DNA of 64,000 nt. Source: Nocardia vinacea (GTDB lineage Bacteria > Actinomycetota > Actinomycetes > Mycobacteriales > Mycobacteriaceae). The DNA lies in the NCBI RefSeq assembly GCF_035920345.1, contig NZ_CP109149.1:4650001-4714000 (forward strand). Reading direction: 5' to 3'. Position 1 is the first letter of the stretch. The number at the start of each line of letters is the position of its first letter. Below the pieces are notes generated by a model. It was given only the letters and a program-made list of their open reading frames with translations, was not told the origin of the DNA and did not search any database. This document shows positions 30,341 to 39,758 of the stretch, one piece after another. A program made the position numbers and the translations under genes.

Positions 30341-32386
30341 GGCCGCGGATTCGAACGACGGTATCCAGGCGGCCCACAGATCGCGATTATCCGCTGCTCT
30401 CGGGGTGGTCAACCGTTCCAGGAAAGCCATCGCGGCAGCCGAATCGCGGTAGCCGAGATAGTGGCGCACCGCCGATCGCCGCGCGTAATCGGTGATCTGC
30501 GGTGCGGGTGTCGACGAGCCCGCATCCAACTCGATCGCATCGGCCAGCGCCCGGTGCGCGTCGCGCCGCCACTCCGGCTGCCCAGCGACCATCAGGGAGC
30601 GCCGAAAGGCGTTGTGCGCCAATCCCAGCGTCTCTCCTTCGGTGCCCGGTCTGCCGCGGCTGACCAAAACCCCCAATCGGACAATCAGATCGCGAACCCG
30701 GTTGGTGCTCAACTCGATACCGAGGAATTCCATACCGCGTTCCAGCAACTCCAGCGGCAGCACCGGCCCGGCACCGGCGGCAACCAGAATGCCGAGCAAT
30801 GCGTATACAGCTGCGCCCGTGGCGGAATCCGCGTTGTCGACGATGTCGCGGACCCGTCGCGACACGAGTGTATCGATGCCGATTCCCCGTTCCAGATCGG
30901 AAGAGGTTATATCGGAACGGATTTCCATCAGCAGGCGCGCCAACAGCCAACCGCCCGTCGGCGTCTGGTGCAGCAGACTGTCGATCCACTCGCGCCAATT
31001 CGTATGCGCGGTATGGCCGCGTGCCGCCGCGACGGTATTGGCGATATCCGGAGTCGTCGGCGCGGGCAGTTCGATGCGACACATATGGGCGAGTCGCGGC
31101 GAATTCTCGATGCCGGTGCCCTCACGGATCCCGACGATCAGATGGACGTGCGCGAGCTGCGGGCGACGGGTCAGCTCGGCGACCGCATACGACAGCAGCG
31201 CACGGCTGCCGCGCTTGGGCTGATCGAGTCCGTCGACCAGAATGTGCACCGACTTCGAGTTGCGCAGCCGCGCCAGCGGCTGCAGAATCCTGATCTCGAA
31301 CAGATCGAGCCCACGACTGTCCTGCTCGGCCAGATCGAATTCGACCATGCGCGTCGCGGCCTTGAAACCGTCGAGCCTGCTGCCCAACTGCTGTGCCAGC
31401 TCGGCGGTGAACGATTCCATGGAGCTGGTGACATCGAGAAATATCGCGGCCGTGACGTATTCGGCCTTGATCGGCAGCGTATCCACCCAGCCCGGGCGAA
31501 TCAGCGTGGCGAGCAGGGTCGACTTGCCGCAGCCCGCCGGACCGAGCACACCGCGCAGCCGTGCCTCGCCCGCGTCGACCACCTGGGTCAGCCGCTCCCG
31601 CAACGGCTCCGAGATGACCAGACCGTTGATCAACTGGTCGATGAAACCGGCCGCGGCGGTGCCGCTGACCGCGTCCTCACGGCGGGCGGCATTGGGTACC
31701 AGCCAGAGCCCGGGATCGCTACTGGCTGTGCGGATTCCGGAGGTGTAGGAGAACGACTGCGGCTCCAGCGCGGGACAATGGCGCAGCGGCTGCACCAGAT
31801 CCGAGGGCAGCAGACTTTCGCCGCCGTGCGGTACCCCTTTGCCGAAGGTGGTGATGATCGTCCTGGTGAAACAGCCGAAGTAGGCGGGTCCGTTGCCGGT
31901 GGCGACCAGCAGTTCGACGCGTCCGTTCGGGCCGGAGGCCTCCGGCCAGCGCCGGGCGGCACCGCGCACACCCTCCCCCGTCTCGCAGGCGTCGATCAAT
32001 ACGATCAATCCGTCCAGCGTCGCGGCACTGTTCAGTCGCTCCTGGATTTCCTGCGTCAGGTGAAAGGCGTTGCGCAGCTTGGGCAACTGCGGTGAGTCAT
32101 GGGCGAGCAGGTAGAAGTTCTCCGCGGCGGTGGTGATGCCGTGGCCGACGAAGCTGATCAGCAGTGTCGCTTGCCGATTCGACGCGGTGTCGAAGGCTTC
32201 GTCTACGGCGCAGACCAATTCGTCGATCGTCGGATCGAGCAGCGGGCCATCGGTGCCGGTGGCCGGTTGCCAGCCACCGAGTTCGCGCAGTTCGGTGTAG
32301 AGGCCGGTGGCGAGGTCGTCGGTGAAACCCAATCTGGGCAGCGCTGCGCACTCCGAGCCGACTACCAGCGCTACCCTCCCACCCAT
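28007..32386 (-). CDS. Caspase-like protease / STAND NTPase / TPR protein (1459 aa)
   Basis: This is a three-part protein. Residues 1-230 are a caspase (peptidase C14) fold: catalytic His82 in SFVGHGITT and Cys134 in IDACETGEG. Residues about 250-600 are a STAND-type NTPase with Walker A GPAGCGKST (282-290), Walker B HILVDGLD (381-388) and a winged-helix-like region. Residues 683-1459 are 18 full 42-residue TPR units plus one partial, with core GPDHPDTLxTR and WRGESGD. By analogy with STAND and caspase defence proteins, the TPR array would sense a ligand, the NTPase would oligomerise and the protease would be activated. ATG 32386 is chosen; TTG 32395 is possible, and no clear binding site is seen. 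It sits alone between smc and convergent NmrA. Confidence 0.85.
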   Translation of the reverse strand: MGGRVALVVGSECAALPRLGFTDDLATGLYTELRELGGWQPATGTDGPLLDPTIDELVCAVDEAFDTASNRQATLLISFVGHGITTAAENFYLLAHDSPQLPKLRNAFHLTQEIQERLNSAATLDGLIVLIDACETGEGVRGAARRWPEASGPNGRVELLVATGNGPAYFGCFTRTIITTFGKGVPHGGESLLPSDLVQPLRHCPALEPQSFSYTSGIRTASSDPGLWLVPNAARREDAVSGTAAAGFIDQLINGLVISEPLRERLTQVVDAGEARLRGVLGPAGCGKSTLLATLIRPGWVDTLPIKAEYVTAAIFLDVTSSMESFTAELAQQLGSRLDGFKAATRMVEFDLAEQDSRGLDLFEIRILQPLARLRNSKSVHILVDGLDQPKRGSRALLSYAVAELTRRPQLAHVHLIVGIREGTGIENSPRLAHMCRIELPAPTTPDIANTVAAARGHTAHTNWREWIDSLLHQTPTGGWLLARLLMEIRSDITSSDLERGIGIDTLVSRRVRDIVDNADSATGAAVYALLGILVAAGAGPVLPLELLERGMEFLGIELSTNRVRDLIVRLGVLVSRGRPGTEGETLGLAHNAFRRSLMVAGQPEWRRDAHRALADAIELDAGSSTPAPQITDYARRSAVRHYLGYRDSAAAMAFLERLTTPRAADNRDLWAAWIPSFESAAGPDHSDTLTARNNLAFWRGESGDLATAITEHEELLAERIRALGADDPGTLTIRTNLARWHGESGDFPTAVAEFAQLVADRTRLLGVDDPATLRTRGDLAHFRAEQGETAQAITDFQQLHADRLRVLGPDHPDTLTARYELAYWRGESGDLDAAIIELHQLLVDQQRISGTADPAFFKTRHHLTQLHAESGDHVRAIAEFQQLLAEQERVLGPDHPHTLITRNDIARWRGVSGDHVRAIAEFQQLLTDRTRILGPDHPHTLRTRNSIAYWRGESGEHRRAIGEFRQLIEDERRILGLDHPLTLKSRHNLAHLYGEIGHYPTAVAEFEQVLPARIRVLGADNPHTLRTRHELAFWRGESGNPATAVLEYQQLLADRQRVLPIDHPDTLRTRHAVAYWRGESGDPAAAVAEYRLLLRDQLAILGPRHPETLSTRHCLAFFLGQSGRIGAAVTEYEQLLDDERKVLGPLHPETLHTWHRLALWRGESGNTAVALADLEELLPVRLRILGPDHPDTLRTRHNLAKWRGEAGQYATAIAEYAELLDDRRRILGADHHDTLTTLHNLAYWRGESGDPAAAVIEFEHLLVDRERVLGPDHPDTLRTRANLAHYRAESGDIATALPEFEYVLVNRIRVHGPEHPNTFRTRHDLACWLGAQGDPAIAVERLELLLTDRVRVLGDDHPDTLLNRNELARWRCESGDPQSAVRDFEQLLTDEYRIFGRSHPRTLSTRFHLAHARASAGDTDTAATEYIELLADQLRVLGPDHPDTRRTRAACPNGKPQS

Positions 32387-32479
32387 ATTTCGCAACGTAC
32401 TCGGCGGGCGTACGCGCCGGGCAACAACGCGGAATCGAAAAGGCCACGATCACAAGGGAATTCTGAAGGGGCCTCAGGT

Positions 32480-35400
32480 TCAGGCCGCGCCCACCGGGGT
32501 CAGGGTCTCTCCGCGCAGCCGCTGACTGATCACCTGGGTGATGCCGTCGCCGCGCATGCTGACGCCGTAGAGCGCGTCGGCGATCTCCATGGTCGGCTTC
32601 TGGTGGGTGATGACGATCAGCTGACTCTTCTCGCGCAGCTGCTCGAACAGGCCGATGAGGCGGCGCAGGTTGGTGTCGTCCAGCGCGGCCTCGACCTCGT
32701 CCATCACATAGAACGGCGAGGGGCGGGCGCGGAAGATGGCCACCAGCAGGGCAACCGCGGTCAGCGATTTCTCGCCACCGGACAGCAGTGACAATCGCTT
32801 GACCTTCTTGCCGGGCGGGCGGGCTTCCACCTCGATACCGGTGGTCAGCATGTCCGACGGATCGGTGAGCACCAGCCTGCCCTCGCCGCCCGGAAACAGT
32901 TTCGCGAAAACGCCGACGAATTCGCGCTCGACGTCCTCGTAGGCCTCGGTGAAGACCTGCAGGATGCGCGCGTCCACCTCAGCGACCACTTCCAGCAGAT
33001 CCTTGCGGGCGCTCTTGACATCCTCGAGCTGAGTGGCGAGGAAGTTGTAGCGCTCCTCGAGCGCCGCGAACTCTTCCAGCGCAAGCGGATTCACCTTGCC
33101 GAGGGTGGCGAGGTCCTTCTCGGCGCGCTTGGCGCGGCGCTCCTGGGACTTGCGGTCGAACGGCATCGGCGCGGGCGCGATGACCTGCTCGCCGCGCTCC
33201 TTGGCCTGTTCGTACTCCTGCCACTCCAGATCCGATGGTGGCATCGGCACATCCGGACCGTATTCGGCGATCAGATCGGCCAGTGCGATGCCGAACTGTT
33301 CGGCGATGGTCGCCTCGATCTGCTCGATGCGCAGTGCCGCTTGGGCTTTGGCGACCTCGTCGCGGTGCACGGCGTCGGTGAGTTGGGCCAGCTGGGTGGT
33401 CAGCGCGCGGGCCCGCTCCTTGATCTGCTCTACCTGGGTGGCGCATTCGGTGCGGCGGCGCACGAGTTCGTCACGGCGCGCACCCGCTTGCGCCACCACG
33501 GATTCCAGTTCGGCGGCGACCTTGGCACCGGATTCGGCAACGGCGGCAGCGACTTCGGCGGCCTGCCTGCGCGCGGCCTGTGCGCGTTCGGCGCGGGCCC
33601 TGGTCTCCCGTTCCGCGCGTGCGGCCCGACGCAGCGAATCCGCTTTGCCGCGAACCGATTCCGCGCGTTCCTCAGAGGTGCGCACGGTCAGGCGGGCCTC
33701 GACTTCCAAGGAGCGCGCCTCGGCCAGCGCGGCGGCGGCCTCCTCACGATCGCGGCCGGCGGATTCGGTGCCCGCCGCACCCATGCCGTCGTCGTCGACC
33801 TCGGATTCGAGCTCGGTGCGGCGCAGCCGCTCTTCGAGATCGGCCAGCGCCGCCAGCGCCTCTTCCCGACCCGACTCGGTTTCCGCGCGCTGGCCGGTGA
33901 GCCGGTCGATATCGGATTGAGCGGTGCGCGCCACCTCGCCGAGCCTGCCCAGGCGGTCGTAGATCACGACCATGGCCTGATCGGATTCGTGCAGTGCGAG
34001 CAGTGCCTGGTCGACGGCATCCTTGCGGTCGGCTTGTTCGGCAAGTGCACCGGACAGGGCCGCCTCCAGCTCTTCGGCGCGGCGTTGCGCGGCGACCAGA
34101 TCGACCTTGGCGGTATCGATATCGGCCTGGATCTCCAGCTGACTCGGTGCACGATCGGATCCGCCGAGCACCCAACCGGTTCCGGTGAGATCGCCGTCGC
34201 GGGTGACCACGCGCAGTTCCGGCCGGGCCCGGACCAGCTCGGTGGCGGCGGCGAGATCGTCGACCACGGCGACACCTGCGGTCAGCGCGGCAACGGCGCC
34301 GCGCACGTTGGCCGGTCCGTCGACCACGTCGACCAGCCAGCGCGCCCCGCCGGGCAGCACACCGTCGGACGTAGGCGGCGCGGCAACGGCATCGAAGACC
34401 AGCGCGGCCCGACCGCCGTCGGCCTCCTTCAACGCCCGCACCGCGGCGTGTGCGGAATCTCCGGTATCGGCGGCGACGGCATCGGCGAGCGGTCCGAGGG
34501 TCGCGGCGACCGCGGCCTCGAAACCACCGTGCACCCGAATCAGCCCGGAGAGCGGACCGAGTAGGCCCTGTGCGCGATTCTCGACCAGCCAGGCCGCGCC
34601 GTCCCTGCGCGCCAAACCCATACCCAATGCTTCGATGCGGGCGCTCAGCGAGGCCACTCGCTTACTGGCGTCGCGATCCTGTTCCCGCAGTTCCGTGACG
34701 CGCTGATCGGCCAGTGCGAGGGCCTGCACCGCATGCTCGTGCTGGGCGTCCAGACCGGTCTCACCGGCCTCGAGTTCACCGAGTTCGCCCTGGACCGTAT
34801 CGAATTCGGCCTGGGCCGCCTCGCCACGCAGGCGGGCCTCGCCGATCGCGACCGTGAGCCGGGTGATCTCCGCATCCACCGACTGCGATCGGGTGCGCAG
34901 GGTGTCGACCTGACCGGACAGCCGGGCCAGTCCTTCACGACGGTCCGCGATGGCGCGCACCGCGGCCAGATGTGCCTGCTCGGCGGCCTTCGCTGCCTGC
35001 TCGCGTTCGGCGAGCGCCTCGCGCGCGGCCTCCAGGGTTTCGGCCGCAATCTCGACTGCCTCGCGCAGTTCGGCCTCCTCGGCCTCCACGCGTTCGGCCT
35101 CGGCCTCGAGTTGCTCCGGATCGCGGCCGCTGCCGACGGGCATTTCGGTGTGCAGGTTGCGGGCTCGGTCGCCCGCGATTCGGATGGTGGCATTGACGCG
35201 CTCGGCCAGCGCGGACAGCTGGAACCAGATCTGCGCGGCGGCTTCGGCGCTGGGGGTCAGCCGGGACAGCTGGAATTCCTGCTGTGCCAGTGCGGCATTC
35301 GCGGCGTCGAGTTCGGTCTGCACCGTGATCTGCTGTTCGCGCGCGTACGCCTCTTTGCTCTGCTGGCTCTCCAGCTCATTGCGCCGGGTGACCAGGTCAT

Positions 35401-36094
35401 CGGCGGCCAGACGCAGGCGCGCGTCACGCAGGTCGGCCTGGACGGTCTGGGCGCGGCGAGCCACCTCGGCCTGCCTGCCGAGCGGTTTGAGCTGGCGGCG
35501 AAGTTCGGTGGTGAGGTCGGTGAGGCGGGCGAGGTTGGCCTGCATCGCCTCCAGTTTGCGGACCGCCTTCTCCTTGCGCTTGCGGTGCTTGAGCACACCG
35601 GCGGCCTCTTCGACGAAGGCGCGGCGGTCCTCGGGACGCGATTCCAGGATGGCCGAGAGTTGACCCTGTCCGACGATGACGTGCATTTCCCGGCCGATGC
35701 CGGAGTCGCTGAGCAGTTCCTGCACATCCATCAAGCGGCAGGAGCTGCCGTTGATCTCGTATTCGCCCGCGCCGTCGCGGAACATGCGCCGGGTGATGGA
35801 GACCTCGGCGTAGTCGATCGGCAGCGCACCGTCGGAGTTGTCGATGGTCAGCGTGACCTCGGCGCGACCGAGCGCCGCGCGTCCGGTGGTACCGGCGAAG
35901 ATGACGTCCTGCATCTTGCCGCCGCGCAGCGCTTTCGCACCCTGTTCGCCCATCACCCAGGTGAGCGCATCGACGACATTCGACTTACCCGAGCCGTTCG
36001 GGCCGACCACACAGGTGATGCCCGGCTCGAAACGCAAGGTCGTCGCGGACGCGAAGGACTTGAAACCCTTCAACGTCAGACTCTTCAGGTGCAA
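32480..36094 (-). CDS. smc: Chromosome segregation protein SMC
   Basis: This ATPase of the bacterial condensin organises and separates chromosomes. The N-terminal half-ATPase has Walker [15 protein letters not shown] near residue 32. Two long coiled coils (about 165-480 and 670-1000) flank the hinge ([19 protein letters not shown]). The C-terminal half carries the signature [19 protein letters not shown] and Walker [17 protein letters not shown] 36094 is the best start: it gives [14 protein letters not shown], the family N-terminus, and AAGGG lies upstream. A longer frame to 36181 would add about 29 atypical residues. Length is 1204 residues. Confidence 0.96.
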   Translation of the reverse strand: MHLKSLTLKGFKSFASATTLRFEPGITCVVGPNGSGKSNVVDALTWVMGEQGAKALRGGKMQDVIFAGTTGRAALGRAEVTLTIDNSDGALPIDYAEVSITRRMFRDGAGEYEINGSSCRLMDVQELLSDSGIGREMHVIVGQGQLSAILESRPEDRRAFVEEAAGVLKHRKRKEKAVRKLEAMQANLARLTDLTTELRRQLKPLGRQAEVARRAQTVQADLRDARLRLAADDLVTRRNELESQQSKEAYAREQQITVQTELDAANAALAQQEFQLSRLTPSAEAAAQIWFQLSALAERVNATIRIAGDRARNLHTEMPVGSGRDPEQLEAEAERVEAEEAELREAVEIAAETLEAAREALAEREQAAKAAEQAHLAAVRAIADRREGLARLSGQVDTLRTRSQSVDAEITRLTVAIGEARLRGEAAQAEFDTVQGELGELEAGETGLDAQHEHAVQALALADQRVTELREQDRDASKRVASLSARIEALGMGLARRDGAAWLVENRAQGLLGPLSGLIRVHGGFEAAVAATLGPLADAVAADTGDSAHAAVRALKEADGGRAALVFDAVAAPPTSDGVLPGGARWLVDVVDGPANVRGAVAALTAGVAVVDDLAAATELVRARPELRVVTRDGDLTGTGWVLGGSDRAPSQLEIQADIDTAKVDLVAAQRRAEELEAALSGALAEQADRKDAVDQALLALHESDQAMVVIYDRLGRLGEVARTAQSDIDRLTGQRAETESGREEALAALADLEERLRRTELESEVDDDGMGAAGTESAGRDREEAAAALAEARSLEVEARLTVRTSEERAESVRGKADSLRRAARAERETRARAERAQAARRQAAEVAAAVAESGAKVAAELESVVAQAGARRDELVRRRTECATQVEQIKERARALTTQLAQLTDAVHRDEVAKAQAALRIEQIEATIAEQFGIALADLIAEYGPDVPMPPSDLEWQEYEQAKERGEQVIAPAPMPFDRKSQERRAKRAEKDLATLGKVNPLALEEFAALEERYNFLATQLEDVKSARKDLLEVVAEVDARILQVFTEAYEDVEREFVGVFAKLFPGGEGRLVLTDPSDMLTTGIEVEARPPGKKVKRLSLLSGGEKSLTAVALLVAIFRARPSPFYVMDEVEAALDDTNLRRLIGLFEQLREKSQLIVITHQKPTMEIADALYGVSMRGDGITQVISQRLRGETLTPVGAA

Positions 36095-36406
36095 ATTCGA
36101 CGACCCTTCCCTGCGCGGTGGTCTGAGGCGACCAGCCATGGTATCCGTCGAGCATCGGTTACCCCGTAAGCGGGCGGCCACCGCCCCCGTAGGTTATCGA
36201 CTCCGCGCTCGTTGTCCCGCATTTCGGTGTGCTCCACATTTGCTGGCCGCGCGTCAGTTTCGCATCCCTTGTCCGTGTTCGCACCCCGGACGGGCGCTCC
36301 GACTCGACGGGACTGACCGGTTTGTCCTTGCGGTATCGCCGGACTGCCGGGGCGCATACGATCCACTCTGATTGGCCAGCGGACCGTTAGTTCGGGAGTG
36401 CAGAGC
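36095..36406. other. Intergenic gap between smc and the divergent membrane gene
   Basis: About 310 bp separate the divergent starts of smc and the gene at 36407, so promoters for both should be here. I see no RNA gene, clear palindrome or credible ORF. Confidence 0.6.
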
Positions 36407-37789
36407 ATGTCATCGGACAAGACCAGCAATGTGCTCGGTCCAGCCCGTCATGCAACAACACTGCGGCTCTCACGCATCGCGACGCTGGTCGCGGGCAGCT
36501 TGGTATTTCTGTATGCGTGTGAGGTCAGCCGGAAGAGCGATCTGTCCGATGTCTGGGTGCAGGTCGCCGTCGCCGCCGTACTCGCGCTTACCGGCTTGAC
36601 CACGGCCTGGTTCGAGGTGAAGGCCGCCGACCACGCCGCCGCCCGCGCCCGCACCGACATCCGCGGCTTCCTCATCGAATCCGACGGCATAACGGTGCGG
36701 GCCCGCATCACCCGCGGCGGCGATCTCGTCTTCCACGGCCACGACACCAGCGGCACCTACCCTGCCTATGAATGGGATTGGGCCTTCCGCGCCACGACCT
36801 TCCCCGCCATCCGCACCGCCCTCGGTGGCGGCAGGGGCGACCTGCTCGACCTCCTGGAACACGCGGTTCCCGACCTGGACCGCCAAGACCGCTACGACCC
36901 CGGCGCCTGGCTGCACAACCAGGGCATCCCCGCCGCCTTTCGCGAACGTGGCGACACCTCCCACCGCATCACCCGCGAGCTACCGGTGGTTACTTCCGAA
37001 GCCCCTCGACGAGATTCGTCCCGCGAATCCACTGGGGAGCACAAGCTGTCGAGCAAGCGTCGCAACGCACCCGACCCCGCAGACGCGCCTCGACCCGGCC
37101 GATCAAGCCGCCGCGACCCATCCCCCGACCAAAGCGCTCCAGCCCGCACCCGACGCCGGGCCTCGAACTCCCAACGCTCCCAAGATCCTCCGAACTCAGC
37201 CGAACGCCACGACGAACCGCCGACCCGTCGCCGCGAGCAGCCGTCGAACACGCGCCGAAGAACGAGCGATCGGCGGGAGGCACAGTCGGACAGGCCTGCC
37301 GATAGACAACCGAGGGACCGTTGGGACAGCCCACAAAGCGACCATCGCGACTCACCACCGAGTGATCAATGGAACGCACCGCCAAGCGATCAGTGGGACG
37401 CACCACCAGCACGCCCCGCTCGACTATCGGGCGCACCCCGCTACGAACCATCGCCCGATCACCGGATCGATCCATCAACTGCACGCCGGGGCGCGCCACC
37501 GACCCCGCACCACGATCAGCCACCGTACGAACCAGGCACACCACACGCCCACCGCAGAACCCCAGCGGATCCCCGGCCGTCCGAGCCCTCGAGTGATCAC
37601 TGGAATGAACCACCAGCCGCCCGATACCGGGAACAAATGGACTACCGCGAACGCACCGGCCGGACCCGGGACGAAAGTTCCGGCGCGCACCGGCACGTGC
37701 TATCCGGCGCACACCCCGGCGAACCGCAGCAGCGCGAATTGCGGGGGCGGCGGGACGAGTCGCCTGACCGGCGTCACCGCAGGTCATAG
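36407..37789 (+). CDS. Membrane protein with long disordered Arg/Pro/Asp-rich tail
   Basis: ATG 36407 has GGGAG 8 nt before it. Of 460 residues, about 25-75 hold two transmembrane helices. Residues about 80-195 form a folded domain (IRGFLIESDGITVRARITRGG, YEWDWAFRATTFPAIRTALGG) that recurs in actinobacterial membrane proteins without known function. From about 200 on the sequence is low-complexity, rich in Arg, Asp, Ser, Pro and His, with short repeats such as SDQWNAPP/SDQWDAPP. The tail has competing frames on both strands, so its exact end is less certain than the N-terminal half. Confidence 0.65.
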   Translation: MSSDKTSNVLGPARHATTLRLSRIATLVAGSLVFLYACEVSRKSDLSDVWVQVAVAAVLALTGLTTAWFEVKAADHAAARARTDIRGFLIESDGITVRARITRGGDLVFHGHDTSGTYPAYEWDWAFRATTFPAIRTALGGGRGDLLDLLEHAVPDLDRQDRYDPGAWLHNQGIPAAFRERGDTSHRITRELPVVTSEAPRRDSSRESTGEHKLSSKRRNAPDPADAPRPGRSSRRDPSPDQSAPARTRRRASNSQRSQDPPNSAERHDEPPTRRREQPSNTRRRTSDRREAQSDRPADRQPRDRWDSPQSDHRDSPPSDQWNAPPSDQWDAPPARPARLSGAPRYEPSPDHRIDPSTARRGAPPTPHHDQPPYEPGTPHAHRRTPADPRPSEPSSDHWNEPPAARYREQMDYRERTGRTRDESSGAHRHVLSGAHPGEPQQRELRGRRDESPDRRHRRS

Positions 37790-38023
37790 GCGGTAGCTGA
37801 CACCCACCGGCCCGACATCGGACGAGCCGGACGCATCGAACATGCCCCGGAAACCCCTGCGGATCCAGGGCAGTTCGAGCCGTCGCTGGAGCGAACCGCC
37901 ACCTCCGCCGACACGGGCAATCTGGTCGGCGTAACCACAGGTCAGCGGCCACGCGGCCGATTCCGCACCGCCTCCCGCATACGCCGCCACACATGGGTTG
38001 ACATTCCACATTGGACGGTGCAT
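37784..38023 (-). CDS. Putative small protein (79 aa)
   Basis: A minus-strand frame starts at ATG 38023, 8 nt after AAGGTG, and ends overlapping the convergent gene's stop by six bases. The product begins MHRPMWNVNPCVAAYAGGG and continues with a GGGGG linker and a basic/aromatic half (LELPWIRRGFRGMFDASG). Codon use is normal for this genome. No family is recognised. If real, it shares the double operator region at 38003-38049 with the divergent DUF1707 gene. Confidence 0.4.
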   Translation of the reverse strand: MHRPMWNVNPCVAAYAGGGAESAAWPLTCGYADQIARVGGGGGSLQRRLELPWIRRGFRGMFDASGSSDVGPVGVSYRL

Positions 38024-38049
38024 GCTGGTTTCACCTTCCAATGTGGAAT
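37998..38049 (+). promoter_or_regulatory. Promoter with two inverted operator copies before the DUF1707 gene
   Basis: TTGACA (37998-38003) and CATGCT (38021-38026) are spaced 17 bp, a plausible housekeeping promoter. ATTCCACATTGGA (38003-38015) and its exact inverse (38037-38049) bracket the -10 and start region. Each copy is itself near-palindromic (TCCA-CAT-TGGA), and their centres are 34 bp apart, about three helical turns. This layout suggests repression by cooperative binding. Confidence 0.65.
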
Positions 38050-38075
38050 ATGGATCTAGCCGTTAGGAACCGGAC

Positions 38076-38501
38076 ATGGAAATCTCGCCTGGTACTCGGG
38101 CCTCCGATGCGGAGCGCGAGAAGGTTGTACGCCTGCTCGGCAGGCATATGGCGGATGGTCGGATCGACCTTGCCGAATACGATCAGCGCGTCGCCCGCGT
38201 CTATGAGACCGGCGTTCGCGACGATCTGCAGCTGGTGCTCTCAGATCTGCCGAAGTTGCCGAAAGAGTCTGCCGGACAGAAGAATTCGATGAGCCGCTTC
38301 CCGATCTGGCAGCAGATCGAAGGTACCTCGTGGCTCGGGGTGAGCGTGCTGGTACTCGCCATCTGGGCCGTGATCTCGATCAGCGTCGGAGAATTCACCT
38401 ACCCTTGGCCGATCTGGGTTATCGGCCCCTGGGGTGCAGTGCTGGCCTTCCGCATGCTGGCCGGTTTCGAATCGGGCCGATTCGGGCGTCAGACCAACTG
38501 A
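38076..38501 (+). CDS. DUF1707 / two-helix membrane protein
   Basis: This 141-residue protein begins MEISPGTRASDAERE, which leads into the DUF1707 domain (residues about 5-60: VVRLLGRHMADGRIDLAEYDQR and the VLSDLP end). After a linker come two transmembrane helices (about 88-108 and 113-130). DUF1707 proteins are abundant in actinobacteria and often carry envelope-related C-terminal modules; the role is unknown. AGGA lies 8 nt before the ATG. The double operator upstream indicates dedicated control. Confidence 0.88.
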   Translation: MEISPGTRASDAEREKVVRLLGRHMADGRIDLAEYDQRVARVYETGVRDDLQLVLSDLPKLPKESAGQKNSMSRFPIWQQIEGTSWLGVSVLVLAIWAVISISVGEFTYPWPIWVIGPWGAVLAFRMLAGFESGRFGRQTN

Positions 38502-38749
38502 CGTGTCGTCATCGCCGACGATCCAGTCCTACTCGGATCAGTGCTGGATGCACCGCAACGGTATCCAGCACTCCGACCGACACAGCATCGCCGACCCGAC
38601 TTCCCGGCACACCCAAGATCGACCTGACGCGTTCTTTACGGCCGCGGCCTCGTAATTTGCTGCGGCATGGGTGTGCACCCCGTAGCGGACGCCGATGATG
38701 TTGGTACACACCGGGTTTGCGAATCGATCTTTGGTGGTATAACGGAATC

Positions 38750-39691
38750 GTGAGGGCTTCAAGGCATTTGGCCTCGCTCGTGAGTGTGCTAGTGGCCAGT
38801 TTCGCGATTTCTGTCCTGTCCGTTCGCCCTGCCTCGGCGGCGCCGCAAGTGGTCGGTGAGACGCCGCTGGACGGTTCGGTCTCGCAAGTGGACGTCTACT
38901 CTCCCGCGATGGATCGGGTGGTGAGCAACAGGGTGATTCGAGCCGCGGGTGGTCCCGCGCCGACGCTGTACCTGCTCACCGGAATCGGTGGCGGCACCGA
39001 TGGCATCTCGTGGTGGGACGATACGGATGTCCGGCAGTTCTTCGCGGATAAACATGTCAACGTGGTGATGCCGATCGGCGGCGCGTACAGCTTGTACACC
39101 GACTGGCTCAACGACGACCCGGCGGTCGGCCGCAACCGGTGGCAGACGTACCTCTCGCGGGAACTTCCGACCGTTCTCGATATCCGGCTCGGCAGCACCG
39201 GCCGCAATGCGATCGCGGGTGTGTCGATGAGCGCGGGGTCGGCGGTGGATCTGGCGATTCAGGCGCCCGATGTGTACAGCGCGGTGGCGGCCTACAGCGG
39301 ATGTCCGTGGACGTCGGATGCGCTCGGGGTGGCGATGGTCAGCGCGCAGGTCATCCGCGGTGGGGCCAACCCGGTGAATATGTGGGGTGAGCTGGGCCAA
39401 GGGATCTGGCGCAGGCACGACGCGTTCGCCAATGCGGGTGCGTTGGCGGGTAAGACGATCTATCTATCCGCCGCCACCGGCACGCCCGGCGCGATAGATG
39501 AAGGCGGACTGGGCTTCCCGCCGGTCGAGGCCATCGCCAGCTCGTGCACGGATGCGTTCGCCGACCGGCTCGGCGAGCTCGGACTCCCCGCCATCCATGT
39601 CAACCGCCCCGAAGGCTCACACACCTGGGGCCAGTTCGAAACCGACCTACACGATTCCTGGCCCCACCTGGCCCGAGCCCTGGGCGCGTAA
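38750..39691 (+). CDS. Secreted antigen-85-like esterase/mycolyltransferase
   Basis: This alpha/beta-hydrolase resembles the Ag85/MPT51 family, which transfers mycolic acids to trehalose or arabinogalactan outside the membrane. The signal peptide ends near SVRPASAAPQ. The nucleophile elbow is AGVSMSAGSA, the central sheet includes PTLYLLTGIGGG, and the catalytic His lies in PEGSHTWGQFE near the C-terminus. GTG 38750 gives a tidy signal peptide (MRASRHLASLVSVLV); the frame also opens at 38717. No strong ribosome-binding site is visible. It supports a mycolic-acid-containing host. Confidence 0.85.
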   Translation: MRASRHLASLVSVLVASFAISVLSVRPASAAPQVVGETPLDGSVSQVDVYSPAMDRVVSNRVIRAAGGPAPTLYLLTGIGGGTDGISWWDDTDVRQFFADKHVNVVMPIGGAYSLYTDWLNDDPAVGRNRWQTYLSRELPTVLDIRLGSTGRNAIAGVSMSAGSAVDLAIQAPDVYSAVAAYSGCPWTSDALGVAMVSAQVIRGGANPVNMWGELGQGIWRRHDAFANAGALAGKTIYLSAATGTPGAIDEGGLGFPPVEAIASSCTDAFADRLGELGLPAIHVNRPEGSHTWGQFETDLHDSWPHLARALGA

Positions 39692-39758
39692 CCGAACCTC
39701 GCCCGTTGCGCTCTCCGGTTGCGGCGGGAGCTCGCAGGTGACACTACGGTGGGGTGCC

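Noticed and set aside
29864..32095. Long plus-strand frame (743 codons) opposite the caspase-STAND gene
   Set aside because: It is the complementary shadow of the NTPase and TPR region; the minus strand has clear catalytic and TPR motifs.
36095..36181. N-terminal extension of Smc
   Set aside because: SMC proteins start close to the first beta-strand; TTG 36094 gives the family N-terminus with a binding site upstream.
36990..38009. Long minus-strand frame (339 codons) opposite the Arg/Pro-rich tail
   Set aside because: It mirrors low-complexity GC-rich coding on the plus strand, has no ribosome-binding site and no domain.
39498..39758. Extended start of the GT-C-like protein inside the esterase gene
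   Set aside because: The added 87 residues have the Arg/Pro/Ser-rich look of a shadow frame; ATG 39759 has a binding site.
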